A stretch of 64,000 bases of DNA from Pogona vitticeps. Lineage: Eukaryota > Chordata > Lepidosauria > Squamata > Agamidae. Where the stretch lies: NCBI RefSeq assembly GCF_051106095.1, contig NC_135789.1:24175764-24239763 (forward strand), read 5' to 3'. The notes under the pieces are model-generated. The model was not told the origin of the DNA, did not search any database, and saw nothing but the letters and a program-made list of their open reading frames with translations. Position numbers and translations under genes: made by a program. Below, piece by piece: positions 1 to 10,385 of this stretch; the stretch's first letter is position 1, and each line of letters starts with the position of its first letter.

Positions 1-105
1 GAGAAAGGCCTTTGCCTGCTTGCAGAAGGACAGCCAAGATGGGGCCAGCCTGGCCTCCAGTGGCAGGGAGTTCCACAGTCTGGGAGCAGTGGCTGCAGGA
101 ATGTG
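1..105 (-). mobile_element. L2-like LINE, 3' coding end (fragment)
   Basis: On the minus strand this reads as the last part of an L2/CR1-group reverse-transcriptase ORF, with the typical 'LWNSLPLEARL' block and then a frame like 'FL'. The same block recurs at 24.3, 28.2, 29.8, 50.3 and 58.3 kb. The copy runs off the left edge of the window, so its 3' tail is not seen. It is dead LINE sequence, not a host gene. Confidence 0.75.
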
Positions 106-771
106 AGCCCACTAGGCCATCTGGTGGCAAAACAGGGAGGGGAGCTCCAGGACCGTGACTCCTGAGCCTTCTTGGGGCATGTTCTAGGGTCTAGATTAAA
201 CCTCCACCATTGGCTGATGGCACATATTCCATATTCCCATCAGCAGACCAAAGAATGAATATGTTTGTTCCACTGGTAATTAGAAACCTTGAAATCAGAG
301 GGCAGGTGGATTTTGAAAAGGGTAAATTCGAGGAAAACACACATTTCGAAAGGCAGGATGGCTCCCGGCAAATATCACGAGCTGTTCTGAGTTTGAGCGT
401 TTTAATAATCACTTCAAAATGTTTTTTCCCCCAATGTAATTTCCCCCCAAGCAGCAGTTTATTGGTTTACTAAGCCATGGCTTATCCAACCTGCCCCCAA
501 AACACCGAGCCTTAAATATTGTAATTAGAGTTTAGCCGAAAAGGGGATGCAGGAGAGGTTATTCGCAAACTTATTTTTCCGGGGGTGGATCAACGACAGT
601 TGGTTTGAGTTTAAATTGGATTGCATTCCTAGGAATCCCTTAATCTGGGCTATTCGGAGGGGGGGGGGTGTTTGCCTTGAGGAAGCTGGCTCAGTGGTAG
701 ATGGCTGGGGCTTGCAAGGAGAAGCAAGTTGAGTGACACTGCTTTCCTGTACTGCACCTCCCATTATCCTC
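106..771. other. No recognisable gene; A+T-rich unique-looking stretch
   Basis: I see no repeat or exon here. Short frames exist on both strands but have no familiar motif. A G-run of about 10 lies near 660-669. Confidence 0.5.
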
Positions 772-1012
772 TGTTGTTCTTATGGGGCTGTCAAGTCGTC
801 CCCGACTTAACGGCAACCCTACGAATGAGCTATCTCCAAAATCTCCTGCCCTCCACCCCCCTGCTCTTCTCATGCAAACTGAAGCCTGTGGCTTCTTTTA
901 GGGAGTCTGTCCCTCTTGTATTTGGTCCTCCTCTTTTCCTGCTGCCTTCTCCAGCATCCGTTTCTTTTCCGGAGAATCCTGCTTTCTCATGACGTGCCAA
1001 AGTAGGATAACT
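772..1012 (-). mobile_element. RTE-like LINE (family C), 3' end fragment
   Basis: The segment holds the family-C landmarks in antisense: 'AAGTCG..CGACTTA..GGCAACCCTA' at the LINE 3' terminus, then the 'TTTTCCTGCTGCCTTC' and 'GAGAATCCTGCTTTCTCATGA' blocks. In sense these encode a region equivalent to the BovB C-terminus (HLMRR..DSLEKT). I call it RTE-clade because the residue order matches BovB, although the nucleotides differ. Confidence 0.75.
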
Positions 1013-2348
1013 AGCTGAAGTATCTGGGAGATTTCTCAGCTGCCAGTTGAATGAGTTCACTTCTGTTTTAATGGCAAATGTTGCATTCAATTCCCTTCCA
1101 TCGGACAAACTGGAGAAAAGGTAGTGGTAAAGGAGGTACAACCTCCTTAATTCTTTCCAGAAGTGACTAATAATAAGCTGTTTGCTTTTCTCTGATTCTT
1201 GCTATTAGTGAAGCATTATATAATCCAAGCCGGGGACAAACTGTAACTGGGACGATCCATCAAACTTCCAGCAGGGAATCAGGACTTCTGTCCACCAGCC
1301 AAACAGAGCCTTCCAAGAGTCTCTGGCACAGATGGGATAAATAGATGAGGTTTATGGACGACCTGGACTGTGATTGACTAACAGCTATTCTACCCCAGTG
1401 CCCATGTGACACTGAGTTATGGATGATGGGACAGGGCAGGAAGGGGCCAAGAGGCTGGGAGGGTTTTACAAAAAAAGCGAGCCCTTAGGGGAAGTGGGGG
1501 CAAGTCTTAATGAGGCAAGCGATGAAACCAAGACAGCGCATTTGTTAATTAACTACAAAAAGGCTGCTAAGCGATGGATGAGTAGGTGAGACAGATGTTC
1601 TCAGCTCCATCTTCAGCTTTGAAGGCTCAGCATCAACACAGTGTTCCCCCCACACACACACTTCTCTCCGAGAGAAGATCTTTGGAAAACAGCTTCATTC
1701 TTATCATAAATCAACAGCCGGAGTGAGTGATACGAAATTTGGAAAGGGGCTTTTCGGTCCCCAAATTCCAGATGTCAACAGCTTCTGGTTTCTTGGGATT
1801 TGATCCACAGATGTGCAGGCTCTAACTTTCAGATGTTTGGACATCTGGACAGGGTTGTGGGCCCTTTCCCTGTTATTTACCGAAGCTTACAGCTGCCCTG
1901 GAGAGGAAGGAACAGCGAAATTCGGCCACAAAATTTTGCTGTTTTCCCCCTCAAGCTTACCAAACACAGGAACCAAGTCTATACACGTGCTGTGTATTCA
2001 GGAGCAAGTTATATCTGCAAAGCACAGCTGAGGGACGTCCAACTGCTTTCCTGCCTGTACAGCACAGCCTTTGCTGGTTTTCCAAGAAGGAACGACCTTG
2101 GTCTCTTTCAGCAACAACTCAAACCAGAACTGAAAGGAAAGGGCTAATCCAGGCACACTACAATAACGAAGAGATTCTTTCTCTAGACTTTCCAAAGAGG
2201 GGGAAAAATCTCCCTTATAAATTCTTTCTTTCCTTGATTTTTGCCCCTGGAGCTTTCTTCCTTTCCTCATTTTTTTGAAGCTAAGAACAAGGAAATTAAA
2301 GGCTTCTGTAGTGGAAGACTCAGACATAGAAATGAAAATGACTCAGGA
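1013..2348. other. No recognisable gene or repeat
   Basis: The stretch looks unique. It includes a TTAATTAA site at about 1545-1552 and a short CA run near 1650. An open frame of 115 codons at 1800-2147 on the plus strand has no recognisable domain and is probably chance. Confidence 0.45.
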
Positions 2349-2404
2349 AGCGCTGTAGCGCTAAACTCCTGCCAACAGCGCTGTAGCGCTAAACTCCTGC
2401 CAAC
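2349..2404. repeat. Exact tandem duplication, 2 x 28 bp
   Basis: Two identical, directly adjacent 28-bp units (2349-2376 and 2377-2404) each begin AGCGCTGTAGCGCT, which itself holds two AGCGCT palindromes. The absence of any difference suggests a recent slippage event. Confidence 0.95.
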
Positions 2405-2910
2405 AGTGAAGCCTGGTACAAAAGAATACAAGCTTTCTCAGGGTGGGGAGGGGTGTCCCAAAAAGGAGGGAAGTCAAACAGAAAAAACACAGATCCGATC
2501 AAATTCAGGCTTTTATATTCTGGTGAACTGGGAAAACAGCAAGAAGAAAGAGTGCAAAACCATGTGGATAAGCCCATATTGATTTTAAGTGTGAAGTTTC
2601 ATGGATGACAGTTCGCTTGGTCCAAGACTCGGTCTTTGCATCTCCGTTCAACTCCAGCCTCAACCATCCACATGGCTTTCACACCAGCTGGAATCCTATC
2701 AGTGCTCATTGAGAGGTCCTGCAACTTATCACAGCTAAATGCAGTTAATTGAGAAGGGGCTGGGCCCCTCTTGGTTGCATGCCTGGCTGTGCCACCTGAT
2801 CATGCACCTGGCACTCACCAATAAGTTTCAGTTTGCCATGGTAAAGTTACACAGTTTGTCTACAAATACTCCTAGGATTCTGGTTCCTAGATTTCAACCT
2901 GTAGCCCAGA
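2405..2910. other. No recognisable feature
   Basis: No repeat family or exon was recognised. Frames over 2241-2582 (plus) and 2389-2577 (minus) overlap the 28-bp duplication and lack known motifs. Confidence 0.4.
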
Positions 2911-3318
2911 TGTTATTGCAGAGTTTTGAATACGGTAAAATTCCTTGTGCTACACAGTAGAAGTACAGAGACTCACAGAAGAGAAATAGTTTCAAGCTCC
3001 CGGATAGTCCACCCCTTTCTCATTAAATGGCAACTGAGTTCTCAGTAATTCACTCTGAGACATTGGTGGGCAAAAGAATAAAAACATTTCATGGCTTACC
3101 ATTGTGAACAGATCAACAGCAAACAAACAGCAGACGGACTGCTTCCAAGAGACTTACAAGAGAGGGAAAGGAGAACCCTGACCAGAGAGGCGGGGCTCTC
3201 TTGGAATTCAGAGTCTGGCAAGAACAATTGGCCAGTGCTGGATAGATTGACAGCCCAGAAGGGTCCCTCCCAGCCAAAGAAATGAAAGGCAGCCTGCGAG
3301 GTTGCAAAAATGTCAACA
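2911..3318 (-). mobile_element. Solo-LTR-like fossil (TGTTG...CAACA family)
   Basis: One of eight related copies in this window, each about 400-460 bp when full length and bounded by TGTT..AACA-type ends. No coding interior lies beside it. It is probably a solo LTR of an old endogenous retroelement; the superfamily is not settled. The strand is relative to the copy at 46.8 kb. Clear target-site duplications were not seen. Divergence between copies suggests considerable age. Confidence 0.6.
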
Positions 3319-4347
3319 GGTTGGATTCTGTGTGTCTGAAGAAAGGGATGAAAAGTGATGTACCCGTGATGATTAAAAGCGGTGCTAATGGCCTTGAAAG
3401 CCAGGATGGACTTTCCCACTCCACAGAAGCTCGGCATGCTGTCTTACAGGGGCTAGAAGATCTCTGTGGATGGTTTTGATGCCATGCGAGGTGTTTAAAG
3501 ATTCTCCCCGAACCCTGATCAAAGATAACTGCAAAAGATGTTTGTGGGTGGAGGTTCCTCCCTATTTTTGTTGTTGCTCTTGTTCATCACTTGTCTTCTG
3601 CTGAGATCAGGGGAGGGCATCCTGTTGGAGGGATCATTTCTCTCCATTTATGAATGGGGTTTTATTTTCTGCCAGGAGAAAACGAGGCCTCTGCGGTGCA
3701 GAGAACCAAAGAATGAATAATCTCCCATCACACCAAAGGATAATATTTCATTAAGAACGAAGAGGTTTGTATTATTTGGGTATGGCGTCTTAAACATTAA
3801 GGAAAGCAAAGCAAAGGGAGCCGGCCACGGCATTTGTCAGCCAGGCATCTACATAAATCAACGACAGGGCTTTAAAAGGCAACACGAACGTGATCACTCT
3901 CCCGTATCCGCGCCTGACGATGCCACAGAAACAGATGCTGCAGGATGACAGGGGAGAAACATTGGAGCGTCTTAAAATATTAATTCATAACTTGGTGGTT
4001 GGAAGGGAAGAGAGTGCTGTAACGGTATAAGTGGCAAGTCATAAAAGATTCCCACCCACCCCCATGCAACCGCCCCGAAAACATGTGGGTGCCTTCACTT
4101 ATGTTGCATTACAAGCATCAGAAATGGGGGAAAGCCTGTTAATAGAGGATGAGTGTTGCAATTTATTTATTCCAAGGAAGCCTTCTGCTTTGGAAAATCG
4201 CTTTCATCTCCTGAAAGCTTATCTTAGGGGGAGAGAGAGGAGAGGGTGGGAAAATCCGTCTTGCCTCTGAGGCCATTAACATGGCTTTTAATGATCATAT
4301 GTACATGACTTTTCATCCGTTTCTTCAGACACACGGAACCTAACATC
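3319..4347. other. No recognisable gene; possible conserved non-coding patch
   Basis: Nothing was assigned. The part near 3830-4020 is free of recognised repeats, with AT-rich runs (TTAAAATATTAATTCATAA), and sits between two LTR-like fossils of opposite orientation. Confidence 0.4.
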
Positions 4348-4605
4348 TGATATTTTTACAACCTCACAGGCTGCCTTTAGTAGGTGTGGTTGGGAGGGAC
4401 CTTTTTGGGCTGGGGTAACTGCCAATCTGTCCAGCACTGGCCAATGGTTCTTAGGTGCCTCTGAATCCCAGGAGAGCCCCGCCTCTCTTCTGGGTGTTCT
4501 CTTTTCCCTCTCTTCAGTCTATTGGAAGCAGCCAGTCTGGTGTTTGTTCGCTGTTGATCTGTTCACAACTGTAAGCAATGGAATGTTTTTAATTTTTTTA
4601 TCCTT
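4348..4605 (+). mobile_element. Solo-LTR-like fossil, partial
   Basis: It matches the first 60% of the LTR-like family: the ACAACCTCACAGGCTGCC start block, the CCAATGG box and the GTTGATCTGTTCACAACTG block. It ends early. No interior is attached. Confidence 0.6.
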
Positions 4606-4871
4606 TTCATGGGCTTGTTATTCTGATTCTTTTTGAGTGGGCTTGAACGTGGGGGATGGAGAGCTTGCAGCAGGAGCTGTGGTGTGAACCGGAGATCAAA
4701 GAGGGGTTAATCTGTAGGCTTGGTTTGCACTGATGGGAGGAAAAGTCAGCTGCTTGGAACACAAATAGACCTCATCTCAACAAGGTGTGGAAGATGGAAG
4801 GGAGGAAGCGCTACTGTTATACAGCCCTCTTCTACACCACTGAGAGCAATGGCTAGTTGTGGTTTTGGTGG

Positions 4872-5472
4872 CTTGCTATCAAGTCACCTCTGACTTATAG
4901 CAACCCTATGAAAGAGTGATCTCCAACGTGTCCTGTCCTCAACAGCCCTGATCAGCTCTTGCAAGCTGAAGCCTGTGGATTCTTTTAGAGAGTCAGTCTA
5001 TCTGGCATTTGGTCCTCCTCTTTTCCCGCTACCTTCCATCTTTCCCAGCATTATTGTCTTTTCCGTTACTGCCTTCACATGATGTACCCTAAAGTAGGAC
5101 AGCCTTCATTTCATCATTTTTGACCTCCAAGGATAGTTCAGGCTTGATTTGATCTAAGACCTTCTCGTTTGTCTTTCTGGCAGTTCCGGATATTTACAAA
5201 GCTCTCCTCCAGTTTTTTTTTTCCCCTGCCAGCTTTCTTTACTGTCCAGCTTTCACACCCACACAAGAACGTGAACGATCTTGGTCTTGGTGTGCAGTGA
5301 GACATCCTTACATTTGAGGATCTTTTCTAATCCCTTCATTGTTCTCCTTGATCTTGGTCGTCTTCTGATTTCTTGTCCACCATCTCCAATTGAATTGATG
5401 ATTGAACCGTGGTATACAAAACCCTTTCACTGTTTGCGTTTCTTCAGTACCAACATCCTTGTGGTGTAGTCC
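4872..5472 (-). mobile_element. RTE-like LINE (family C), longer 3' fragment
   Basis: This is the longest family-C copy together with the one at 51.5 kb. From the 3' end it holds the 'AAGTCACCTCTGACTTATAG' terminus, the C-terminal coding blocks, and upstream reverse-transcriptase-proximal sequence ('CTTTCACACCCACACAAGAA', 'CTTACATTTGAGGATC'). It is heavily mutated and 5'-truncated. Confidence 0.75.
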
Positions 5473-5474
5473 TT

Positions 5475-6569
5475 CTGCGGTCCTGGTTTGGTGAATGCTT
5501 TGGTGACACACCTCCCTTCTGGTGTGGCTAAATACTTTAGTATTTTTTGTAAGGGATCATTTTGACGCTAAGCGACACTCGAGTAAATAATTAATTTTCA
5601 GCGGACGGATCCGCAGGCGCCTTGCCTTCCTTCTGCCTTCCCAGCCCCAACAAACGGTCCGCATCACCTGGTTTGCTGCTCCTCCATGCTCCTAAGATTA
5701 ATTGCCGCCACTTAATCTCCTCGGAGGGCACTTAGGAATGGCCACATAGTCAAAAGGTTTCCGGCTGTGTGTGTAATTAATGGGACGCGCGCACACACAC
5801 ACCCTCCTTCTGAAGTGATAATTTTGTCACTCACAGGCTGGAGCCGGGAGCCAGCTTTCTAGAAGAGGACGGGCAATCTCACCAGATGTGCTGCCAGGGG
5901 TGAAGAACCCCCCAAAAAGCCGGTACCTACTGTGAACCCAGCCTGAAACCCAACCTTTCCAAAGACCGGAATCCATTAAATCATTAGCTGATTCATGGGA
6001 ATGCTTCCGGCATGCCCTGGCATCCGTCGGGCGAGGGAGAAGCAAAAGGCCCCTCCGCCCTGCCAACACATGGGATGGCTTGGAAAAGTTCCTTTCTGAG
6101 CCACATGCCCCCAAATTCCAGTGGCTTGGTAGAGAGTTGCTTTTTGGAAGCTCCGTCACGATGGGCCTGAAACCAAGGAAGTTCATGAGTGTGGCTGTTT
6201 TTGCCCTAACAATTTAATTGAGCCTCCATATCCAGGAGCAGTATATCTTAATGCGCCAGATTTGGAGGGGGGCAAACAACAGGGAGTTGGTATATACCAC
6301 TAAGCGTTCCGGAAATGTGTGATTACCAGAAGCCAGAACGAGCGGGTCTACAGAACTCTTTGGTTTGGTTGAGGAATAAAGTTCTCATCATAGTCCTGGC
6401 TGATCTCTCCTTGCAGGTTTTCACCTTTTGATTTGTACGTTTTCCATACTTCTCTATCCCAGCAGCAGCGTCAAGGTTATCAGGGAGCAGTTTGTCCGTC
6501 TGAGCAGCTTCCCAGATGGGCCAAACTGGCTGGAGATAAATGGAAGCCTGCAAGGAGGCGGGGGCTGTG
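5475..6569. other. Repeat-poor stretch with homeodomain-type AT cores
   Basis: No repeat or exon was recognised. The 5565-5800 part carries several TAATTAA/TTAATT cores in otherwise mixed-composition DNA, plus a short GCGC/ACAC run near 5786-5803. It could be constrained non-coding DNA, but that cannot be judged from one sequence. Confidence 0.35.
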
Positions 6570-6660
6570 TGGAGTTGGGGCATCCGCTCCGGGTTTGGGT
6601 CCGAACTTTTGGAGGCGCTCTCCACGGGGCCAAGCTCTCTCCGCCAAACCAGTTTCCATG
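6570..6660 (-). repeat. Short foldback repeat with GTTCGG..AACCCGGA core
   Basis: On the minus strand the segment carries 'AGTTCGGACCCAAACCCGGA', shared with 10.25-10.38, 48.63-48.70 and probably 8.58-8.61 kb. The fuller copy at 10.3 kb shows flanking CTCTCC/GGAGAG arms. Family unknown to me. Confidence 0.5.
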
Positions 6661-7337
6661 CCGACACTAGGTTTCGCCAGTCTCCCATCACGGAAGAGCG
6701 TTGCTAGCCCGGCAAAATGGCACCGCTGTTTCTAATGCCAGGGTCCCAGACAGGGGTGTTGACATTAAAAAAGGAAGAGACAAACTGTACATTTCAATCC
6801 GACCCCTGGCTTACAGGACATATTTCCAGAAATCTGTTTAAAGCACGCACACCCACGAAAGCACTGCCCTTTTAAAAGGGGCTGCAGAGAGATGTCTAGG
6901 TTTCCATTTGTCTACAAAATATTCATTTTTCACCTCCGACGACGCAAAGGCGGGGGGGGGGGAAGCAGGCAGTGCATTTTGCTCCTCCAAAGCTGTATCT
7001 TCCTCAGGCTGATGAGGCATTTTGTTAAGCAGCGCATGCAAAACGGTGCACCTCTCTGAGAGGAGAAAAATGCGCTTTCGTTGACGGGAGACAAATGTAA
7101 GAAAACGTGCATCTGTTTTCCAAAACTAAGTAGGGGGGAGGGGACTTACCTTTCAAATATGCAGAAAGAAATGAATATATTTCTGTGCAGGAAGGTAAAA
7201 AGAGGGTTGCGATTCAGTACAGAACTGGGAAAGAATTGGATGGTCTGGAGAGGTCTGGAGAAAACAGCGAAACCGTGTATTTGATAAATATGCGCTTCCC
7301 TCCATGCATCTCTGATTTTGCTGCTAATTATATAGAG
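6661..7337. other. No recognisable feature
   Basis: There is a G-run near 6953-6961 and short frames without motifs. Nothing else was seen. Confidence 0.4.
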
Positions 7338-7717
7338 AGGATTCAATTGAAATGTGGTGCTGGAGGAGAGTTTTGTGGATTCCCCGGATGGCCAGAAAGA
7401 CAAACCAGTGGGTCCTAGATCAAATCAAGCCTGAACAATCTTCTGGAGGCCATAAAATTGATGAAGCGGAGGCTGTCCTGCTCTGAGTATGTCTTGACAA
7501 GGCAGGATTCCCTGCAAAAAAGGCCATAATGCTGGGAAAGATGAAAGGGAGCAGGAAATGAGGAAGATCCAATACGAGATGGACAGACTCCTGAAATGAA
7601 GCCTTGGCCTAACGTTTGCAAGAGCTGAGCGGTCCCGAAGACACAACCTTTTGGAGATTGCTTATTCCTACAGTTGCCATAAGTCGAAGGTGACTTGATG
7701 GCACATCGCAACCACAA
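7338..7717 (+). mobile_element. RTE-like LINE (family C), 3' end
   Basis: Sense-oriented copy. It starts in the 'GAAATGTGGTGCTGGAGGAG' block (equivalent to BovB FELWCWRR) and runs through to the 3' terminus 'AAGTCGAAGGTGACTTGATG' with a short GCACATCGCAACCACAA tail. It is 5'-truncated and no longer open. Confidence 0.8.
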
Positions 7718-8093
7718 TGTACATATAGGTGCGTTGTAAATCTGAGAAATATATGGCTTTTGAAGGCATGTCCCCTTTCTGATCATGGGAGATGGAAAAT
7801 AGACAAATGGAAACCCATCTAGAGTAATCACCATGTGCTGCAAGTGGAGCCGAGCCCAAATTTCTCAGACAATGTTTTTTCCGGAAAATGCCTGCAATGT
7901 GTTTATTTATTTTCCCTGGTTGCCAGATACAGTATAGAGGGTGCAGCTTCAGAATCTGCTTCAAATGCTTTCTACTATGTTTTTTGCCAGCTGCCATTTT
8001 AATTCCACATAGGGACAGAGAATGATGCAAGAAAGCTGGGGATAATGCTGAATGGCTGGTAGGTTTTTACCCTTTGCACCACTACCTATACAC
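7718..8093. other. No recognisable feature
   Basis: Spacer between an RTE copy and an LTR-like fossil. Nothing recognised. Confidence 0.4.
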
Positions 8094-8499
8094 TGTTGCA
8101 GAGCTTTGAACTTTTGGCAAAATTCCTCTAGCTGCACAGCAGGGATTCGCAGACTGGAATAGCTTCTAGGTCCCCAAAGCAGTCTGCTCCTTTTCTCATT
8201 AACTGGCACTTCCAGTCTCGATAATTCCCTCTGAGATATTAGTAGGAGAAAGAATAAAAGGTTTTATTACCTGCAGTTGAACAGATCAAACGGCAACATG
8301 ACAAACATACTGCTTTTTTGGAACAGGCCTGTAGAGAGGGAAAAAAACAACTGAGGAGAGAGGCGGGTCTCTCTTTGAATTCAGAGGCAGGAGGGAATGA
8401 TTGGTTAATGCTGGATAGATTGACAGTCATCCCAGCCCAGAAAGGTTCCTCCCAGCCTAAACCTACTAAAAACACCATGTGAGGTTGCAAAAGTTCAAG
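8094..8499 (-). mobile_element. Solo-LTR-like fossil (TGTTG...CAACA family)
   Basis: This copy starts with TGTTGCAGAG on the plus strand and ends in a GTTGCAAAAG block. It is nearly full length at about 406 bp. No viral coding sequence adjoins it. Confidence 0.6.
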
Positions 8500-8959
8500 A
8501 AAAATAATAAAATGATTGTCTTGCTCTTGCTGGTGGCAAGTACCATCCCTGAGCGGTAGAACGAGGAGGAGAGAAATTATCGAAGAGCCTTCGGACCAAA
8601 ATCCGAAACTTCACCTGATACCAAGGAACTTGGGGGATTTGTGCTTTCTGTAGAGCAACTTGGCCATTGTCTCAACCAAGTTCTCCATCCCCAAGATGTG
8701 GGTCTCAAAGGCAAGGAGACCAGTCTCACGATGAGTGGTGCCAGAGAAGGGGCTCCGTAGGTAGCCCTGAAAACTTTCCAACAACTGGGGTGAACTGGTG
8801 GAGGTCTTTCGGGCACCCTTTTCCTTACACCCCACGTTCCTTACCAGTGCCGTCAGTCACGCCTTCTCACTTAATCCCCTCTTTCTGTGCAGTCTTTCAA
8901 CTAAGAACTCCGCTCAAGCTGGGTGATGATGCGATTCTCTTTCCTCCAGGAGCATCTTC
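8500..8959. other. Unassigned stretch with short open frames
   Basis: Two overlapping minus-strand frames (8577-8816 and 8611-8835) show no known domain. At 8575-8608 a 'TTCGGACCAAAATCCGAAAC' block resembles the core of the GTTCGG foldback repeat. Confidence 0.35.
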
Positions 8960-9330
8960 CCATCCCTGTGCCGCCCGAGACACATGATCTCTGCGCCGCG
9001 GAGCAAAAGGGCAGTCTGGGCGCGGGGGTCTGTTGTCGCGCACAGTGACATGATGGCCCTGGCAGCCTTGTCAGTCCCGATCGGAGACATCTCCTTCCAG
9101 TGCGTCTTGCTGCCGACTTCTTGTCACCTCTGGGGGCCCCGAATGGCATGGCGGGGCCAGGAACGGAGATGGCCTTTGTCAGATCGAGGAAGGCTTCCTA
9201 GCAGAGAAGGCGGTCTGGGGCTAAGCGAGGGTGGCCCAGGCGAGGCGAGAGCAAGACTTCCTGTTGGCCACATGCAAGATAGACCCGACGCGTCTTATGA
9301 GCTGAGAAAATGGATGCTTTACGAACGATG
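8960..9330. other. CpG-rich segment
   Basis: By eye this stretch holds over 20 CpG dinucleotides in about 370 bp, including GCGCCGCGG and GTCGCGCAC, far denser than its surroundings. Open frames occur on both strands, the longest being 222 codons from 8984, as expected for GC-rich DNA. It could be a small CpG island or a GC-rich repeat. No exon motif was seen. Confidence 0.45.
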
Positions 9331-9419
9331 GTGTTCGAAAATGGGCTGGGGTAAACAAGTAAGGAGGGCTATGTGGCCACACTGTAACTTGGGGGTGGGG
9401 TGTATACGAGTCATATCTT

Positions 9420-9600
9420 CCTCACAAGTTTACTTGGAGGCCGTGCCTCACAGTGGGCAGAGAATTGAACTGGGAACTGGGTTCAAATCTCCAGGAAGCT
9501 CAACAGGTCATCGTGTTCCGCCTGTTGCACTTTTTCACCCAGGCCTACCTCATAAGGTTCCTGAGGGGAGAAACTGGGAGGGTGAGAGCCATGGACCTGG
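9420..9600 (+). mobile_element. tRNA-derived SINE, degraded
   Basis: A B-box-like 'ACTGGGTTCAAATCTCC' is followed by the SINE body block 'CCTACCTCATAAGGTTC', the arrangement seen also at 54.4 and 44.6 kb. The head is badly eroded. Confidence 0.55.
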
Positions 9601-9627
9601 GCTTGAGTTCATTGAAATAAATCCTTT

Positions 9628-9997
9628 GGGATGGGATTTAGGGATTTTCTAGACTACAAATACCATAATTCTCCATACTGAGAGTTTTACTGACCTAGTA
9701 GAGACCTAAATGTAGCTCACCTGGGCTAAAGGGCCTTAACTGGAACTTGCTCTGAGCTCGGCCTAGCTCTCTCCAAGCTTCCTGCTCAGAAAGAAAGCTC
9801 CCAGAAAGCACTGGGGCAGGAACAGGAAGCTTGAGCAGAGCTAGGCCTAGCTGGGCCTTGTACCCTTTCCAGTTCAGGCTTCTCTCCCAGGTCCTTCACA
9901 TTTAGGTGTCCGTATCCTGTCCATTATGGTAGGCAAAACTCCCAGAATGGAGAATGATGGGACGGCTAGTCCAGGAAATCCAAACGTCCCATTCCCT
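9628..9997. repeat. Large foldback (palindromic) element, family P
   Basis: The two halves are imperfect inverted repeats. The left arm begins GGGATGGGATTTAGGGATTTTC, and the right arm ends with the complement of GGGAATGGGACGTTTGGATTT. Both arms contain 'CATTCTCCAT'-type and AGGCCTA-rich blocks. Full-length relatives lie at 52.3-52.7 kb. No coding sequence is present. It is probably a non-autonomous DNA element, superfamily unknown. Confidence 0.7.
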
Positions 9998-10249
9998 AAC
10001 GCTGGGAGGCCAGCTTGTGCCCTGTGTTCAAAGAAACAATCTTTTTTGAAAAGGAACTTGAGTCATTAGGAGTCATATATAGGGCAATGTGCCTCGGCTC
10101 CATGGTTTCCTTTGGTTCCTTCCCAGTGTCTGGATGGGGTTGTTACCAACCTCTAGTGGTCTGCATGAGTGAAGGTTGGGGGGGCGGGGGATACTGATGC
10201 CACAGAAGTCCTGAATTTACTCTATGATGGTATCATTCATGCTGTGGAG
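9998..10249. other. No recognisable feature
   Basis: Short GC-rich run (GGGGGGGCGGGGG) near 10178-10190. Nothing else seen. Confidence 0.35.
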
Positions 10250-10385
10250 GAGCTCTCCAACGTGCTGAATCCTAACCCCTAAATTAGGTCCAACTGCTTG
10301 GAGAGCCCTTCTAAAGTTCGGGCTCAAACCCGGAGCGGGTTTGCTGTCGCCACCGCCTTTCCCCAAGAAATCAGAGTCTCCACTG
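10250..10385 (+). repeat. Short foldback repeat with GTTCGG..AACCCGGA core
   Basis: This is the most complete copy. 'GCTCTCCAACGTGCTGAATCC' is mirrored by 'CTGCTTGGAGAGCCC', followed by 'AAGTTCGGGCTCAAACCCGG'. The first half aligns with 57.44-57.50 kb and the second half with 6.6 kb (inverse) and 48.65 kb. Confidence 0.55.

Noticed and set aside
6838-7112. Possible small genes on the minus strand
   Set aside because: Two overlapping frames through a G-run, no motif, no coding signature.
8984-9652. 222-codon plus-strand frame
   Set aside because: It starts in a CpG-rich block and runs through a degraded SINE, has no recognisable domain, and has competing frames on the other strand.
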